A stretch of DNA of 64,000 bases from assembly GCA_023374045.1 (NCBI GenBank), contig CM041776.1, positions 345,711,636 to 345,775,635 on the forward strand, given 5' to 3'. The notes beneath the pieces were generated by a model. It saw only the letters and a program-made list of their open reading frames with translations, was not told where the DNA came from and made no database searches. Position numbers and translations under genes: made by a program. This document shows positions 36,981 through 48,477 of the stretch, one piece after another. Origin of the DNA: Limonium bicolor (Eukaryota; Streptophyta; Magnoliopsida; Caryophyllales; Plumbaginaceae). Numbering within the stretch: position 1 is the first letter of the stretch; every line of letters starts with the position of its first letter.

Positions 36981-37780
36981 TGCTGAAGTTTCACAAAGAG
37001 CTCAGATGGCGAGTTCGCAGAGGAGCGTGAAGGCAGAGGAAAACTTTTGAAACCCTAACAAACGGGCAGAGGCAGAAGCCGATGATATCTTAAGTCCTTC
37101 TATGCAGTTGCATCCTGGGCCGGGCTTGTTAGGTTAAGGTTACTTTCCAGAGTCTTTCCCAAGGTAATTAATATGGGCTTTTTTTTCCATTGTTATTTGG
37201 CCCAGGTATGTTCTGGAGGGTCTTCCATTTATTTCGGAAGTTTTAGAAGATCTCTCCCTATAGTTTGACAGAAATCTGCAATATACAAATGTACTCTGTA
37301 GTCACAAACGACTACATCTCCATAACCGACCGGTGGCTCTAGTGAGGATAGCTAGTTAGCTACCCAACGTTTATAAAGCAAGTAGCCAACTATCGGCTAC
37401 AACAGTCGTAGCTAGCCATCGGTTATCTTATTTTAGTTATAACTTTACATTTTTAAAAATTTATTACTAATTATGAATGAATAAAAAAAATTAACAATCA
37501 TTCTATGTTAGAAAACATATTTCTTAATAAAAAATTTGGGTGACTTTTATTTATGGGAACGACAAACACAATATGCAATTTATAAGATATTCATAAGGAG
37601 CCAATGCTTATAAATCTTGATGGTACATCATAACAATAGATTTTATAGATTTTACATTTCTTAATAAAACGTATTTCAAACAAGAATTTTCAGATACTTC
37701 TTTTACATTATGCATTAAATATAATATGGAGCATATAATGTACACACTATTTATCAGTGATCATTTATATTCAAAGGGTA
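36981..37780. other. RPL35 5' flank and start of repeat region
   Basis: The RPL35 leader and promoter lie upstream of 36980. No TATA box can be assigned with confidence. From about 37330 the sequence carries GTAGCCAACTATCGGCTAC-like motifs, also found at 51915-51935 beyond the satellite array. Confidence 0.45.
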
Positions 37781-38258
37781 TCTTTTAGGAAAATTATATA
37801 CCTTAGAGTAGGCCAAATTGTTAGACAGGTTTTTAGGGGTTGTGATTTAGGGTCAATTAGACCCAAACTCTAAAGTTTAAACCTCAAAATAAACTTCGAC
37901 GGTGTATCATTCCTATGGAATCACAATTTCTTAACCGATAAGGTATCATTTTGTAATTTGTTATATACCTTTATCATGTGTCACTTTATTCAATTGATTT
38001 CTAGGGTTTGGAGATCTAAATGCTAAATTTCAAACCCTAAAATAAAATCTAAGACTGTTTAGCATCTTATGTATGATCATTCCCAACTTTTAGAGTATCT
38101 ATTTATGACTCAGTATATATTGTATAATGGAAATTTACTCGGCAGGTTTTTAAGGTTGTAGTTTAGGGTTGTAAACAATCCTAAAAATTGACCCTAACTC
38201 TAAAGTTTAAACCTCAAAATAAACTTCGACGGTTTATCATTCCTATGGAATCACAATT
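37780..38258. repeat. Satellite-like array, left part (about 165-bp monomers, 330-bp dimers)
   Basis: Diverged monomers carry ATATACC, TTTAGGGTT, AAACCCTAAAATAAA and TAGCATC-like landmarks. Two dimer copies are 330 bp apart: AAACTTCGACGGT occurs at 37891 and again at 38221. The unit at 37926 contains the uninterrupted version of the site into which the CACTA element inserted at 38258. Confidence 0.85.
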
Positions 38259-38279
38259 CACTAATGGAAAAAAGATTTT

Positions 38280-38625
38280 ATGTGACGCCCTTTAAACCAC
38301 GGTTTTACTTGTAACCGTGGTTTAAAGTTTATATACCACGGTTACAAGCAAAACCGTCATATAAATACAAGCGCACGACTTTATACCACGGTTAAGAGCC
38401 AAACCGTCATATAAAATACAAGTGCGCGACTTTATACCACGATTCTTTCTAAAACCGTCGTTTTAAGTCAATAATAAGTGACGGTTAAGAAGGAACCGTC
38501 GTTTATAGTTTCGTCGATGATTTTATAAACCACGGTTACGTAGAAACTGTCGTTTATGTTAATCTCCGTACCATTTTAAATGACGGTTATTAGTGGAACC
38601 GTCGTTTAAAACTGTTTTTAATATA
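38280..38625. repeat. Left subterminal repeat array of the 10.2-kb CACTA
   Basis: Repeated TATACCACGGTT / AACCGTCATATAAA and TAAACCACGGTT / AACCGTCGTTTA motifs in alternating orientation. This is the presumed transposase-binding region. Confidence 0.9.
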
Positions 38626-38628
38626 AAA
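38622..38628 (+). promoter_or_regulatory. Putative TATA box of the CACTA promoter
   Basis: TATAAAA lies directly inward of the subterminal repeats and just before a GC-rich, C/T-rich leader (38640-38900). A CACTA promoter is expected in this position. The transcription start is not known. Confidence 0.45.
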
Positions 38629-38639
38629 CCCGAAGTTTT

Positions 38640-40810
38640 CTTTCTTCTTCCCCGTCGCCCTATCGCTCTCTGCTCTCTGGCGATTTTCAAAACGTCGCGC
38701 ACGCCGCCTCTCTCCTGCCTCCCGTCGTCTCGCCGCCGTGCCGCCTCTTTCTCCGTCGCGTTCGTGCCGCCCCTCTTCCTCCGTCGCGTTCGTGCCGTCG
38801 CCTAATGACGTCCGAGAGTCACCAACCACAATCGACCGCGGCGGCGCCTTCTACCTCCGCGCCCCCGCGCATGCCCACCACCGCCTCTATTCCTCAACCA
38901 CCTACAAATTAATCCGGCCAGGTACAAAAATGTAGAGAACTTTCATAATACCCCATGGTCAGACGCGAACAAGATGAGGAAAATTGTCCCTGAATATAAA
39001 TTAATTCATTTTTACTACTGATTATTGCCAAAATAGTATATATAGAAGTTGTGATATGATGGAGGAGAAGACGTACCAGTCCCATTCTTCATCTACCTAT
39101 TTGAAATCAACACCTTGTTTGAGTATGCGATGTTTTCGGATCATGAAATAAGTAGTGTTGTAGGCGTAGTCCATAGTTGATGAACCATGCCTCTTACTTG
39201 CTGCACATAGTGCAAGAATGTGGTGTGATGTGGTGGGGTGGGTTGAACCACCATATATTTATTAATTTTCTATTTAGTTCTAATTAAGCTATGAACATGG
39301 GAAGCTAGCTGATTTTGCTCTCTTTTCTAATTAGTTGATTATGCTTCTGCTATATGTCTGCCTTAATTAATATGAATTGTGGGATTCAGATATTTATTCT
39401 TAACTTGTGGTTCGTTCTTATTTTAACATCAATTTGATATATGATTCTGCTCATATAATTAATTCATGGGTACTACATTCTGATGCTGCTATTGTGTTGT
39501 TTTTGATGAAAAAAGTGTGGAGTATCTAAAAATACGTAATGGGCATGCCAAATTCTTTCCAGAATGTAACCTTATTCTAATTTTATTGAATAGGTCTTAC
39601 TACGGTTGAACAATCCCTCTTCCATCCCATTTGTGAGTTGATCATCACTACTCATTAGGTTAGTTTTTTAAAAATGTTTCAACAACATAGTTTGTTCAAA
39701 ATATATTCGTTTGTTTTTTTGTTCAATTATTCATGTTTTTTCAAATTAAAACCTTATATTCTAATTTCATTGAATAGGTGTCACTGCACACGGTCGGATT
39801 GTCTACCTGTCGCACTATCTGCTGCTGCCTCGTCAACCTCTGCCACCGGTTCGCCTGTACGTCGCGCCTCCGTCTATCGCCGTTTCCCCATCTATCGCGC
39901 CTCCGCCTCCACTCCTCCACCGTCCTGCCGCCGCCAAGGTACGAATCTCTGTTGCATTTTTTTTTATCATTTACTGCCATTGTTGCAGTTTGGGCATGAG
40001 AATTAATTCCAACATATTATGTGTATTGTATTATGTGTATGAGTATGACACAGTATAATTATACCACTAATACTACTGAGATTATATGATCCATTAGTTG
40101 ACGAACCCTGTTAAAGAAAATGTTAGAAAAAAATAGTACACTAATCTAAAACGTTTCAACACGATGCTTTTTTTACATATATTTGTTTGTTTATTTGTTT
40201 AGTACTAGTTTTTTATTTGAAAATATAAATAAATCAAACATAGTTCCATGTCTGATGATGCTTAAATGTTTGTGCGTGTTGTTGAAAATCACTTGAACCT
40301 TGATCTGATGTTGCTATTGTGTTTGTTTTTGCCTAAAAAAAAGTGTGGAGTATCTAAAAATATGCAAAGGTCATGCCAAATTTTTTTCAGAATTTAAGCT
40401 GATTTTAATTTCATCAAATTTAACTTTCTTCATAGTTACTCACAGTTTCAATTTTTTCATCTCTTGCAGGTTGCTCTGAGGTAGAAGACAATCGGATTAA
40501 GACGAGGAGAGCAAATATAACCGGTAATAACATTAGCTATGTTCGTTTGTTTAATATGTTCAATTATTCAAGTTTTTATAAAATTAAAACCTTATTCTAA
40601 TTTCATTGAATAGGTGTTATATACTACGCGCAAGAGCATTTGCCTACTTCTCCTTCTTCTGTGTTGTCTGCACTAGCTGACCATCAGTACTCATCAGGTT
40701 GGTATTTAAATGTTTCAAATTTATTCTTGTTTTTCTATTAAACAATGGAAAATAAATTCAAACATAGAATTACCTGTCTGAGATTTACTTGATAGAAGTA
40801 TGTAGATAGT
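38640..40810 (+). other. CACTA 5' leader and intron region with triplicated exon-border segment
   Basis: After a C/T-rich, GC-rich leader the region is AT-rich and intron-like. A segment with CTTATTCTAATTTCATTGAATAG followed by GT occurs near 39571, 39756 and 40593, each time followed by a short GC-richer exon-like stretch. No transposase domain lies here. Confidence 0.5.
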
Positions 40811-40814
40811 CCCT

Positions 40815-41085
40815 ATTGGGACTGTCCAATGACCTTTGATCTCACCATCTAGGTTGTGAATGAGTTACTAATATACAGTAGTTCAGTGATAATTTCGGCA
40901 GCATTACCCTAGTGTTCTTCTAGTGTACATATATATATAAGAATTGAAACGATTCATATATCAATATATATATTAGGAGAACTGTAGGGTAATGCTTCCG
41001 AAATTACCACTAAACTACTGTATATTATTAACTTGTTCCTAGGTGAGATCGAAGGTGATTGGATAGGTTTAGGTTGTTAAATCTA
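40815..41085. repeat. Long fold-back inverted repeat upstream of the transposase
   Basis: The left arm (about 40820-40925: CTTTGATCTCACC, TAATATACAGTAGTTCAGTG, AATTTCGGCAGCATTACCCT) pairs with the right arm (about 40972-41080) over roughly 105 bp with few mismatches, leaving a loop of about 45 bp. It could be a MITE that inserted into the CACTA leader or a structural element of the CACTA. Confidence 0.85.
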
Positions 41086-41148
41086 TAAATTAAAAAAGAG
41101 GAGATCAGTGGAACGAGTTCACGACATCTGGTGTGTGTTGAAAAAGGG

Positions 41149-44100
41149 ATGGAGCGCTCAGTGATGTACAATGACAGATTGGACATCCAGTACCTAGAAG
41201 GGGTCAATAAATTTTGCAAAGTCCTTGTTGACAATCTTAAACCAAGGGATAAGGGATACATTCGATGTTCTTGTATCGATTGCAAGAACGACTTCAGGTA
41301 CCGAGGTGTGGACAAGATTAAGGATCATCTAATTCGCAGAGGGTTTACAGAAGATTATGAAGCCATAAAAATACTGCATGGTCAACATTCAGTACAAGTG
41401 TTTGAATGTGCTGATAACGCCGTTGCAGAACAATCAGAAATAGATGCTTCACACGATTTTGGGGATGCTCAAGATGATTCACTAGTTAGTGATTCAGATG
41501 AGGAGGACCTTAATGCAATGATGGAAGATGTTGAGCAACATTTTTCCAACAAACCCAAAACATTCAAAAATCTGATGTAGTCATCCAAGGAATCGTTGTA
41601 CAGTGGATGTGATCCGCAAAAGCAAAACAAATTGAGCGTTGTCCTAAAACTATTCAATCTGAAGGCGAGGCATGGATGGAGTGATGTTAGTTTTACAGCT
41701 CTTTTACAAGTGCTGAAGGATGTACTACCAAAGGGCAATGTTATACCCACAACAACTTATGAAGCAAAAAAGTTAATGTGTCTGATGGGTATGGAATATA
41801 AAAAAATACATGCTTGTCCAAATGGGTGTATGTTGTACTGGAAGGAGAATGAGTTGGATGACCATTGCTCTGAATATGGGGAATCACGTTATGTAAAAAA
41901 GGGTGAGAGAAACCACATAAGCACTACAGTGGGTTCTCCTGCAAAGGTGTTATGGTATCTATCGATAATTCCCCGATTCAAACGCTTGTTTGCAGTTCAG
42001 AAAGATGCTGAGAACCTCCGATGGCATGCTACCCATATAAGGATGATGATGTAAATTGAGACATCCAGCCGATTCACCACAATGGAGAAACATTGATAGA
42101 ATATACCCTCAGTTCAGTACAGACCCAAGGAACTTAAGACTTGGTTTATGCACTGATGGGATGAACCCTTATGGCACTTTGAGCAGTATACACAGTACTT
42201 GGCCTGTTTTATTGACAATATACAATCTGCCGCCATGGTTGTGTATGAAACCCAGACATATCCTCCTCTCTTTGTTGATATCGAGTCCAAAACAACCGGG
42301 AAACAAATTGATGTGTTTTTGCAACCACTTATTGGCGATTTACAACTGTTGTGGAATGAAGGTGCGATAGTGTATGATTCATACGGTATGGAAAACTTCA
42401 CGCTCCGGGCTATGTTGTGTTGTACAATCAATGATTTTCCTGCATACGACAACCTCTTAGGATACACAATTAAAGGAGCACTAGCGTGCCCTATATGTGG
42501 AGATAGAACTTGCAGCATACGATTAAAACACAGTGGAAAAAATGTGTACATGGGCCATTAGAAATTCCTCCAGAAAGGTCACAAATACCGTAAGATGACG
42601 AAAGAGTTTAATGGAAAAACCGATCATGCAGTTGCACGACCACCACTATCTGCTGCTGAGACTTACAATCAGTTGAAGAATGTTGTGAACAACTTCGGTC
42701 CACCAATTAAGGCCACTGAAAAGAGCATCTGGAAGAAAAAATTAATATTTTGGGAACTTGAATATTGACAACGTTTAGAGGTGAGACATTGCATTGATGC
42801 TATGCACGTGGAGAAAACATTGGTGAAAGTGTAACTGCGACACTACTAAACGTGAAAGGAAAGACAAAAGACCATTTGAAGGGTAGAAAGGATCTGGTTG
42901 AATTGGGTATACGAGAAGAACTCTCGACACAACAAAGAGGGAAACGAACATTCTTGCCTCCCGATTGTCATACATTACCCAAAGAAGATAAAATAAGTTT
43001 TTGCAGTTCTCTTCGTCATATTAAAGTGCCATCTGGTTACTCATCGAACATATCAAGTTTGGTATCAATGTCTGATCTTAAATTGGTAGGGATGAAGTCT
43101 CACGACTATCATGTGCTGATGCAGCACTTACTTCCAGTTGCAATCCGTGGGATCCTTCCAGCTGATGTCAGAAAAACTATTACAAATTTATGTGTTTTCT
43201 TCAAAGGAATTTCGTGTAAAGTGCTTGATGTGGAGACGCTGGATAAACTACAGAATGACTTTGTGATCACCATGTGTCAGTTGGAAATGTATTTTCCTCC
43301 TTCGTTTTTTGATATTATGGTGCATCTACTTGTTCATCTTGTTAGAGAGATCAAACATTGTGGTTCGTTATACCTTCAATACATGTATGCGTTTGAGAGA
43401 TATATGGGTATACTGAAAAAGAAAATGAAAAACCGTCGGCGTCCAGAGGGAAGCATAATTGAAGGGACAGTAACAGAGGAGGTAGTTGACTTCTGCGCTC
43501 ACTACTTACACGGTGTTGATGTAATTGGATTACCAAAAGCAAGACACGATGACAGGCTTAAAGGTGTTGGTACCTGTGGAAAAAAATTATGCAAAGTTGA
43601 TATTGATACATTGAACAAGGCACATCTGGTTGTGTTGAATCACTCTGAAAGTTGAACCGTATTTCGATGCACACCTAGCCTACCTCAAAACAAAACACCC
43701 AACGATGAGTAATGCCAAATAAAAAAAGAGCAGAATGCAACATTTGTTAAGAGGTTCAGAAAGATTGTGTTGTATGAAGATTCAAGGAACGTGGATGAAA
43801 TGATCCAGTTGTTGGCACTCGGTCCAAATCTCGATGTGTTGTCTTATGAAGGATATGATGTAAATGGATTTTCTTTTTACACTGAACGTCAAGATTGTAA
43901 ATCGACAAACCAGAACAGTGGTGTGCATCTTATCGCTTCACAAGACATTTTTACAGAAACAAGTCGTAATACACTGAATAACGAATATTATGGTGTTATT
44001 GAAGATATATGGGTCTTGAATTACACTAGTTATGAAACTTGCGTATTTCGTTGCAAATGGGTGGACAACAAACAGGGATATCGTGAGGAGGATCATGGTA

Positions 44101-44385
44101 TGAAGCTAGTTGATTTAACGACAGCTGCTCCTACTGATGAACCCTTTATTGTTGCATCAAAGACAAAACAAGTATTCTATTGTCGTGATCAGTGTAATCC
44201 CAGAGGGTTTTGTAATGCAGAGTAAAAGATCGACAGTTGGGATTGATGATATTGTTGATGAGGATGAATACGACTGTGAAGATGAAACAAATGTACCTAT
44301 TCGGTTGCCGATGGAGGTGGATAATGTAACTAATTTTGAATATCGAAGGTCCGACCACAATGAAGGATTGTGGATTGAACGATGA
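41149..44385 (+). pseudogene. TNP2-type CACTA transposase, frame interrupted
   Basis: Starts at the ATG at 41149 (MERSVMYNDRLDIQYLEGV), a Transpos_assoc-type N-terminus with KGYIRCSCIDC. Transposase_21 follows (YSGCDPQKQNKLSVVLKLFN, PADSPQWRNID, GLCTDGMNPYGTLSS, DVFLQPLIGDLQLLWNEG, LACPICGDRTC), carrying the DDE-type core. Next are DUF4218 (RGILPADVRKTITNLCVFF, MCQLEMYFPPSFFDIMVHLL, YAFERYMGILK) at about 43100-43530 and DUF4216 (YEGYDVNGFSFYTE, QNSGVHLIAS, YYGVIEDIWVLNY) at about 43840-44200. The acidic tail ends at 44385. At least six frame changes are needed. Several are single-base, so part of the damage may be sequence error; otherwise the gene is dead. Confidence 0.85.
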
Positions 44386-44501
44386 AACGTTATTTTGTAA
44401 GTCTAGTTGACAATATTATATATTTCATTTTGTCATATTTCAACATTTGATTCAGTAAATGTTTGTATTAACCTTGTTAATTATTGATTATTTTTCAGAT
44501 T

Positions 44502-46606
44502 ATGGATCCTAACGATAGAGTCGAAGAGGCGTACTGTTGAGGTAGGATGATATTGACGATGACATCCCTGCTGAAGAACCACCAGCTGCATCTACTTCGC
44601 AAAACCCTCGGAAGAGACGTGGACCGACCCGTGGGTTAAAGGTGAAGAAGGATTCTCCCATTGATTTGGTCTGGGACAAGTACCTCAGACATTCTGGTGG
44701 GTCGAAGCACCAGTTTCTTCTTACTTGGGATTGATGGTAAAATCTCATTGCTCGATTAATAAGGATTGGAAGGATCAAGAAAAGGCAGACAAAGACATCA
44801 TGTGGCAGATGGTGTAGAAGCGGTACAAAGTCGCGGATGATCTTCGAACTAAGATTGAATCACTTCTAGCGACATCGCTGTGACAGTTCAAGCATCGGTT
44901 GGTAGATGGTTGGTTAACAAACGGGCTCCAAAAGGTCACCGCCGTGGGTAGTGTATGATGGTATGATCACAGAGGAGGACTGGAAGATATTCTACGACCG
45001 TCGCCAGACTGAAGAGTTTAAGGTACTTTTACAATTATTTTTTCTTAATTATTTAAGGAATAAAATTTAACAAATATTTTTATTATTATGTATAACTTAC
45101 AAATATACAAATTTCTTAACAGTTACATCAAGAACAAGCGAGACGTAACCGGGCAAAGAATATATATAAGCACTTCATGGGGAGAGCTGGATATACGGGG
45201 CGCTTGGAAAAGTGGAAGAGCGAGGGCTTGCTGACGAAAGTTAATGAAGACGGCACTCAGTCAGTTATTGAGAATGTTGAAGATGCAAGTAGGGTGCAGA
45301 CATATATGCTGGGTCGCATGAAGAAAAATGACGAGGGAGTATATGTGTTCCCGCAGAGCGAGACTGTTGTTGGCTTCAAAGAGTGTAAGTATATATTTTT
45401 AAAAGTTGTTGTTTACTAATTAGTAAGTTCATTTCTAATATTTTTGAAATTTCAAATAGTCTGGATCTACTGAGCGATGGGAGATGGTTCCGGCCCCTCC
45501 GTCTCAGGATGATCCACTAAATAAGGCCCTTGGGCAAAGGATCATCCTGGGCGAGTGCGGGGGCTTGGAGGGGAAGTTCGCCAAAAAGTCGTGTTTCCTT
45601 CGTCTCGATTGAGAGTACCACAGGCTGAAATGATAGAGAGAATGGTGGATGCATGGGTGCAGGAGTCAGAACGACGTTTTGCTGAGGAGCGTCAAGCCTA
45701 CGAGGAGCGCCTGCAAAGACTTGAGGCTTTAGTATTGGGCCAGGTGCATGCTCCTACACCGACACCTACTCCTACACCGATGTCTGCTCCTACCGTGACA
45801 CCGACAGTGGCCGACGATCCTACACCGACACCTACTCCTACACCGACGTCTACTCCTACCACGACGGCGGATACACCAATGGTCGTCGGTCCTACACCGA
45901 CGTCTGCTCCTACCGCGGCGGAACCTCCGATGGTCGATGATCCTACACCAACCGCTGCTAGTACTGCATTGGTCCCTGCTTCACAGACCCCTACTCATCC
46001 TGCACCTTCTTCTTCTACAAGAGACACATTTCCTTATGAAAACCTTTCGGTTTGTTCTTTTTTCCTCCTTAGTTATTTTAACATTACTTTTAAAACAATA
46101 TAATTTTATTAGCTTGATTACTGTTGTGAGTTGTTGTAGGTGTCTAAATCATGCCATCTGTTTAAGTATGGATGGTGGGACTGTGCATGTTGCATACAGT
46201 CGAGTTTACAGACCGGACCGAACGTTGTAGTACATTTCAAGCTCATCCCACCTCTCCACGCTCGTGTGTTGGTAGACGACATTGTGCGTGGCCATGAGGA
46301 CTCTCCGCTTCCATTGGAGTGGAATCAGTGGAGTAAATTAATTCACGCACAATCTTCAGTTGTTCCATGGCCATATTCTCTCATTGATGTCAGTGACAAG
46401 GTAAACTATTTACATGCTTACTGTTTATTTTTTTACTTGATTGTTGACTGCTATATTTATTATTTAAATTTTGTATACTATTAGATTGATAAGGAAAGAC
46501 CGGTAAGAAGAGGAAAGTGGATAAGGGGAAGGAAGTGGTGAAATCAAATGAGGAGAGTCAGAGTGTGAGAAAGGAAGTGGTGAAACCTTTCGATATGAAC
46601 TCCTAG
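44502..46606 (+). pseudogene. Second CACTA protein, PF03004-type with Pro-Thr repeat
   Basis: Probable start at 44502 (MDPNDR). Visible segments: KKDSPIDLVWDKYLRHSGGS, VVYDGMITEEDWKIFYDRRQ, then an exon from 45121 with QARRNRAKNIYKHFMGRAGY, VYVFPQSETVVGF and RWEMVPAPPSQDDPL. The glycine-rich GLGGEVRQK segment leads into an alpha-helical region (ERMVDAWVQESERRFAEERQ) and a long Pro-Thr-rich repeat (45750-46020). A further exon at 46140 reads HLFKYGWWDCACC and PPLHARVLVDDIV, and a basic tail ends near 46606. The layout fits the plant Ptta/En/Spm second-protein family (TNPA-like role: binding subterminal repeats). Frameshifts occur near 44540 and 45530. Confidence 0.7.
45745..46020 (+). repeat. 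Coding minisatellite, CCTACACCGACA units
   Basis: Repeated 12-18-bp units such as CCTACACCGACACCTACTCC and CCGACGTCTGCTCCTACC encode a Pro-Thr-rich linker between the coiled-coil region and the C-terminal domain of the second CACTA protein. Confidence 0.85.
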
Positions 46607-46910
46607 AGATCCCCCATTCTGACACCCAATTCTGAAGAGAAGTTGACAGACACCAAAGAATGTTGTATGACACTTTTTCATGATGAGGGAGCAGTCTGTC
46701 ACCAACTTCAACATGAAAGTGTCTCAGTATTTTCCACTCCCTTGAGCCCAGAGATCTGATGATTACCGTGAGCGATCTAAGAGAATTTTTGATGGGAGAC
46801 CTGCTAACATCTCTGTGATTCAGGCCTATTGTGTGTAAGTATCTTTTAAATTATTAAATTATCTTTCATTTTTAAGCTATTTAACATATCTTTTGAAAAA
46901 TGTTGTTTAG

Positions 46911-47852
46911 GTGTTTGCTACTAGACTGATATCGAACAAGAGATTATCTACCATCACTTTCTTGTGTCCGCAATTGATGTCAGCAAGTCAGGCCGCATTG
47001 GATGAAGGATGTGCACAGCACATGAGGCAAGGATTTTGTGCTGCGGTGTGAAGACGAAGCAAATATTTCTGATCCCATATCATCAGATGTAAGTACACAA
47101 TAACTGAAATTTTTTGCTTCCTAATTACATTTAATGTGATAATTAAATATTGTTCTACAACACATTCTTTGTTTTACCTGTGAGCAATCATTGGATGTTG
47201 ATGTGTTGTGTATCGACACCTCATGCTTGTTGATACTAGACCCGTTAGGCGCTGATGACCTTCGAGAGATCGCTATAGAGAATTTTTTGAAGGAGTGAGT
47301 ATTAACTTTTTAATGCATTTTGTATTTATTTTAAGCTTGTCCTGGATTATTGGCAATAAATGGTTCATTTTAAAATGCGATATTTATGCAGGGGCCATAA
47401 GCTGGTTTAACTGATATGAGTAAACCATTCTCCATCTTGAACTTCCAATACATAAGTGTAAGTAATCATTTAATTTATGCATTTTTTATTAAAGTAAACA
47501 TTTAATTTCTTGATCTGTCTAAAGTTGGTAATCCATGGATGGTGTGATGACAGTGTCCTAAACAGCCTGATTCACGGAGCTGTGGCTATTATGTGATGCG
47601 GTACATGTATGAGATTGTTCAAATATTGACACGCTTGATGATGATGACAAGGTAACCGATACCAATCAAAGTTGTAGTTAAAGTTATTGCATTTAATAAA
47701 ATTGTGTGTACTAATGATGATCAGTTTCTTTTTATGGACAGATCATTTCTTTTTTCACAAAAGCGCGGGGCATGTATTCCAAAGCGGATCTGGACTTTGT
47801 AAGAGATCATTTATCGCAGTTTTGGTGTAGAAATTACATGAGCGTTCCTTAG
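46911..47852 (+). pseudogene. Ulp1/C48-like cysteine protease region of the CACTA element
   Basis: Exon-like pieces are separated by AT-rich introns. A His-Trp pair (codons at 47189-47194, HWMLM) is followed by CIDTSCLLILDPLGADD (Asp near 47243). A Gln-Pro-Asp-Ser-Arg segment then leads into SCGYYVMRYMYEI, with the Cys codon at 47581. His, Asp, Gln and Cys in this order and context are the catalytic signature of Ulp1/SENP-type peptidases, which process SUMO-like proteins. The region ends SVP-stop at 47852. Frames shift between blocks. It may be the C-terminal part of the second protein or a separate gene. Ulp1-like domains are known in plant CACTA and MULE elements. Confidence 0.7.
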
Positions 47853-48149
47853 ATCTTATCCTAGTGTAGTTAGACGTACACTTTTGTTTGTGCTGAAGCA
47901 ACGTAGACTCTCAAAGTTTGTAAAGTTCATCTCTCTCTATTTTTGAAAGTTTGAATGGGTTTGTCTGCAATTCGTTTTCGATGTTGCAATTCAAATTGGC
48001 AACTTGTTTTATAGTCATATATAGTGTGGTTGGTTACCAATGGGCAATACCAGTTGATGCCCTGTACAGGTTGTATATGTGATTATATATTGGGTTGTGT
48101 TGAAAACACATGGTAGAGGCTGAAAAAACACAAAAAAATTAAAAAAAAT

Positions 48150-48465
48150 GAAAAAAAAACCACGTTTAGTAAAAACGTGGTTTAAAACTCAATGGAACGA
48201 GTTTATAAACCACGGTTTATTAGAAAACCGTCGTATAAGAGGCACTATATACCACGGTTCGTTAAGTAACCGTCGTATAAGAGGCGCTATATACCACGGT
48301 TCTGTCATTAAACCGTCATATAAATACGCTGAGACCGCGACAGAAACGGTCTTTAAACGACGGTTTTAAACCGTGGTTTATAGGAATTTTTTTTATGCGA
48401 CGCGAGTATATACCACGGTTTCTAACCGTGGTTTTTAGGCAAAATAACCGTGGTTAAAAACATTT
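48150..48465. repeat. Right subterminal repeat array of the 10.2-kb CACTA
   Basis: TATACCACGGTT, AACCGTCGTATAAGAGGC and AACCGTGGTT motifs mirror the left end. Confidence 0.9.
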
Positions 48466-48477
48466 TCTGCACTAGTG

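Larger units (their letters stand above)
38259..48477 (+). mobile_element. Complete 10.2-kb CACTA element with TNP2-type, PF03004-type and Ulp1-like coding regions
   Basis: Termini CACTAATGGAAAAAAG and TTTTCTGCACTAGTG, flanked by identical ATT triplets (38256-38258 and 48478-48480). Removing the element and one ATT restores the sequence of the paralogous satellite copy at 37926. Subterminal ACCGTGGTT motifs occupy about 340 bp at each end. The interior holds a GC-rich leader, a fold-back repeat, a TNP2-type transposase (41149-44385), a second gene (44502-46606) and a Ulp1-like protease region (46911-47852), all on the plus strand. Scattered frameshifts make its autonomy uncertain. Confidence 0.95.

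Noticed and set aside
38590..38935. Small Arg-rich ORFs on both strands in the CACTA leader
   Set aside because: GC-rich leader read in several frames; no conserved domain, and it lies upstream of the transposase start.
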